Source: DTFZ01 sp964510055
GTDB taxonomy: Bacteria; Bacillota; Clostridia; Christensenellales; SZUA-584
Length of the DNA stretch: 41,497 nucleotides
Direction: 5' to 3'
Assembly (NCBI GenBank): GCA_964510055.1
Contig: CAZDZY010000012.1
Span: 1 to 41,497, forward strand
Shown: positions 41,275 through 41,497 of the stretch, in pieces
How the letters are laid out: the number at the start of each line of letters is the position of its first letter
How positions within the stretch are numbered: position 1 is the first letter of the stretch
Made by a program: the position numbers and the translations under genes
Notes under the pieces: model-generated
What the model was told of the DNA's origin: nothing
Seen by the model: only the letters and a program-made list of their open reading frames with translations
The model's database searches: none

Positions 41275-41303
41275 AATATAAGACATACAATCTATCTTGT
41301 CAA
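41275..41303 (-). promoter_or_regulatory. Consensus promoter in the 23S-5S spacer
   Basis: On the minus strand TTGACA (41303-41298), 17 bases, TATATT (41280-41275). It would start a transcript about 205 nt before 5S. The spacer between (41063-41270) has several hairpins, including TCGATG/CATCGA, and no tRNA. Confidence 0.75.
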
Positions 41304-41403
41304 TGTACATTTAAGAGAATACTGAAAACTGCAAAAGAATCAAGAAGCGAATCTTAGGTTTTTAACCGAGTCAGGCGATTTCGCGTCTGACGAAGGTTAA
41401 AAT

Positions 41404-41497
41404 GAAATCAAGCTTTCGACCTATTAGTACTGGTCAGCTGAATGCATTACTGCACTTACACCTCCAGCCTATCAACCTTGTAGTCTGCAAGGGGTCT
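41404..41497 (-). rRNA. rrl: 23S ribosomal RNA, 3' end (partial)
   Basis: On the minus strand the sequence contains the conserved 23S end ACCAGTACTAATAGGTCGA, preceded by GGATAGGCTGGAGGTGTAAG-like sequence (here GATAGGCTGGAGGTGTAAG). The gene continues beyond the window. The exact mature 3' end is approximate. A GTCAG/CTGAC hairpin just downstream may belong to the processing stalk. Confidence 0.95.

Overview
The window looks like chromosome of an endospore-forming member of the Bacillota, class Clostridia. Evidence is a complete gerA-type germinant receptor operon, consensus sigma-A promoters, strong AGGAGG ribosome sites with GTG/TTG starts, a large serine recombinase of the gut-clostridial type, and many lipoproteins. 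The lineage below class cannot be fixed by eye. Most of the window has intermediate GC. Clear AT-rich exceptions are the radical SAM/peptide cluster (about 13,370-15,710) and the right end (about 35,200-40,900).

Layout. 1-1,990: end of an integrated element (a partial ORF coupled to a large serine recombinase) abutting the 3' end of tRNA-Ser(UGA). 1,994-4,536: a YeiL-like Crp/Fnr regulator divergent from a YdcZ-type DMT exporter around a perfect palindrome, then a GtrA-like membrane protein with a small partner. 4,735-8,459: MacB/FtsX-type ABC system (permease, ATPase, permease). 8,523-9,938: zinc-ribbon/Ala-Lys-Glu repeat/AIM24 fusion. 10,390-13,271: a membrane protein and an ABC-2 exporter operon ending in its own TetR, with two TetR-type operators on its promoter. 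13,473-15,506: a compact candidate RiPP cluster (radical SAM/SPASM enzyme, a 58-codon six-cysteine peptide, a membrane-anchored helical protein). 15,758-19,763: germinant receptor operon A-C-D-B. 19,959-28,237: housekeeping and accessory genes (GNAT, YbaK deacylase, PhzF, AraC regulator, three secreted alpha/beta-hydrolase lipoproteins, XRE-DUF5680). 28,336-32,903: envelope-associated genes including two DUF2927 paralogues and a lipoprotein form of MltG. 33,096-34,820: an AAC(3)-like gene carrying a scaffold gap, DUF3795, and RNHCP behind an apparent attenuated leader.

35,100-41,497: the 3' end of an rRNA operon on the minus strand (23S end, then 5S), followed downstream by a trail of three increasingly decayed 5S fragments. 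Two of these still have a terminator hairpin. The fragments separate cargo genes: a 268-aa membrane protein, a 353-aa-class anchored protein, and two tandem LuxR-type 12-TM regulators. The 23S-5S spacer holds a consensus promoter aimed at 5S.

The two strongest leads are the radical SAM/six-Cys peptide pair, whose precursor gene is short enough to be missed by standard gene calling, and the 5S rRNA relic trail, which suggests repeated gene capture or duplication at the end of an rRNA operon. Everything here was read by eye; no database search or folding was run.
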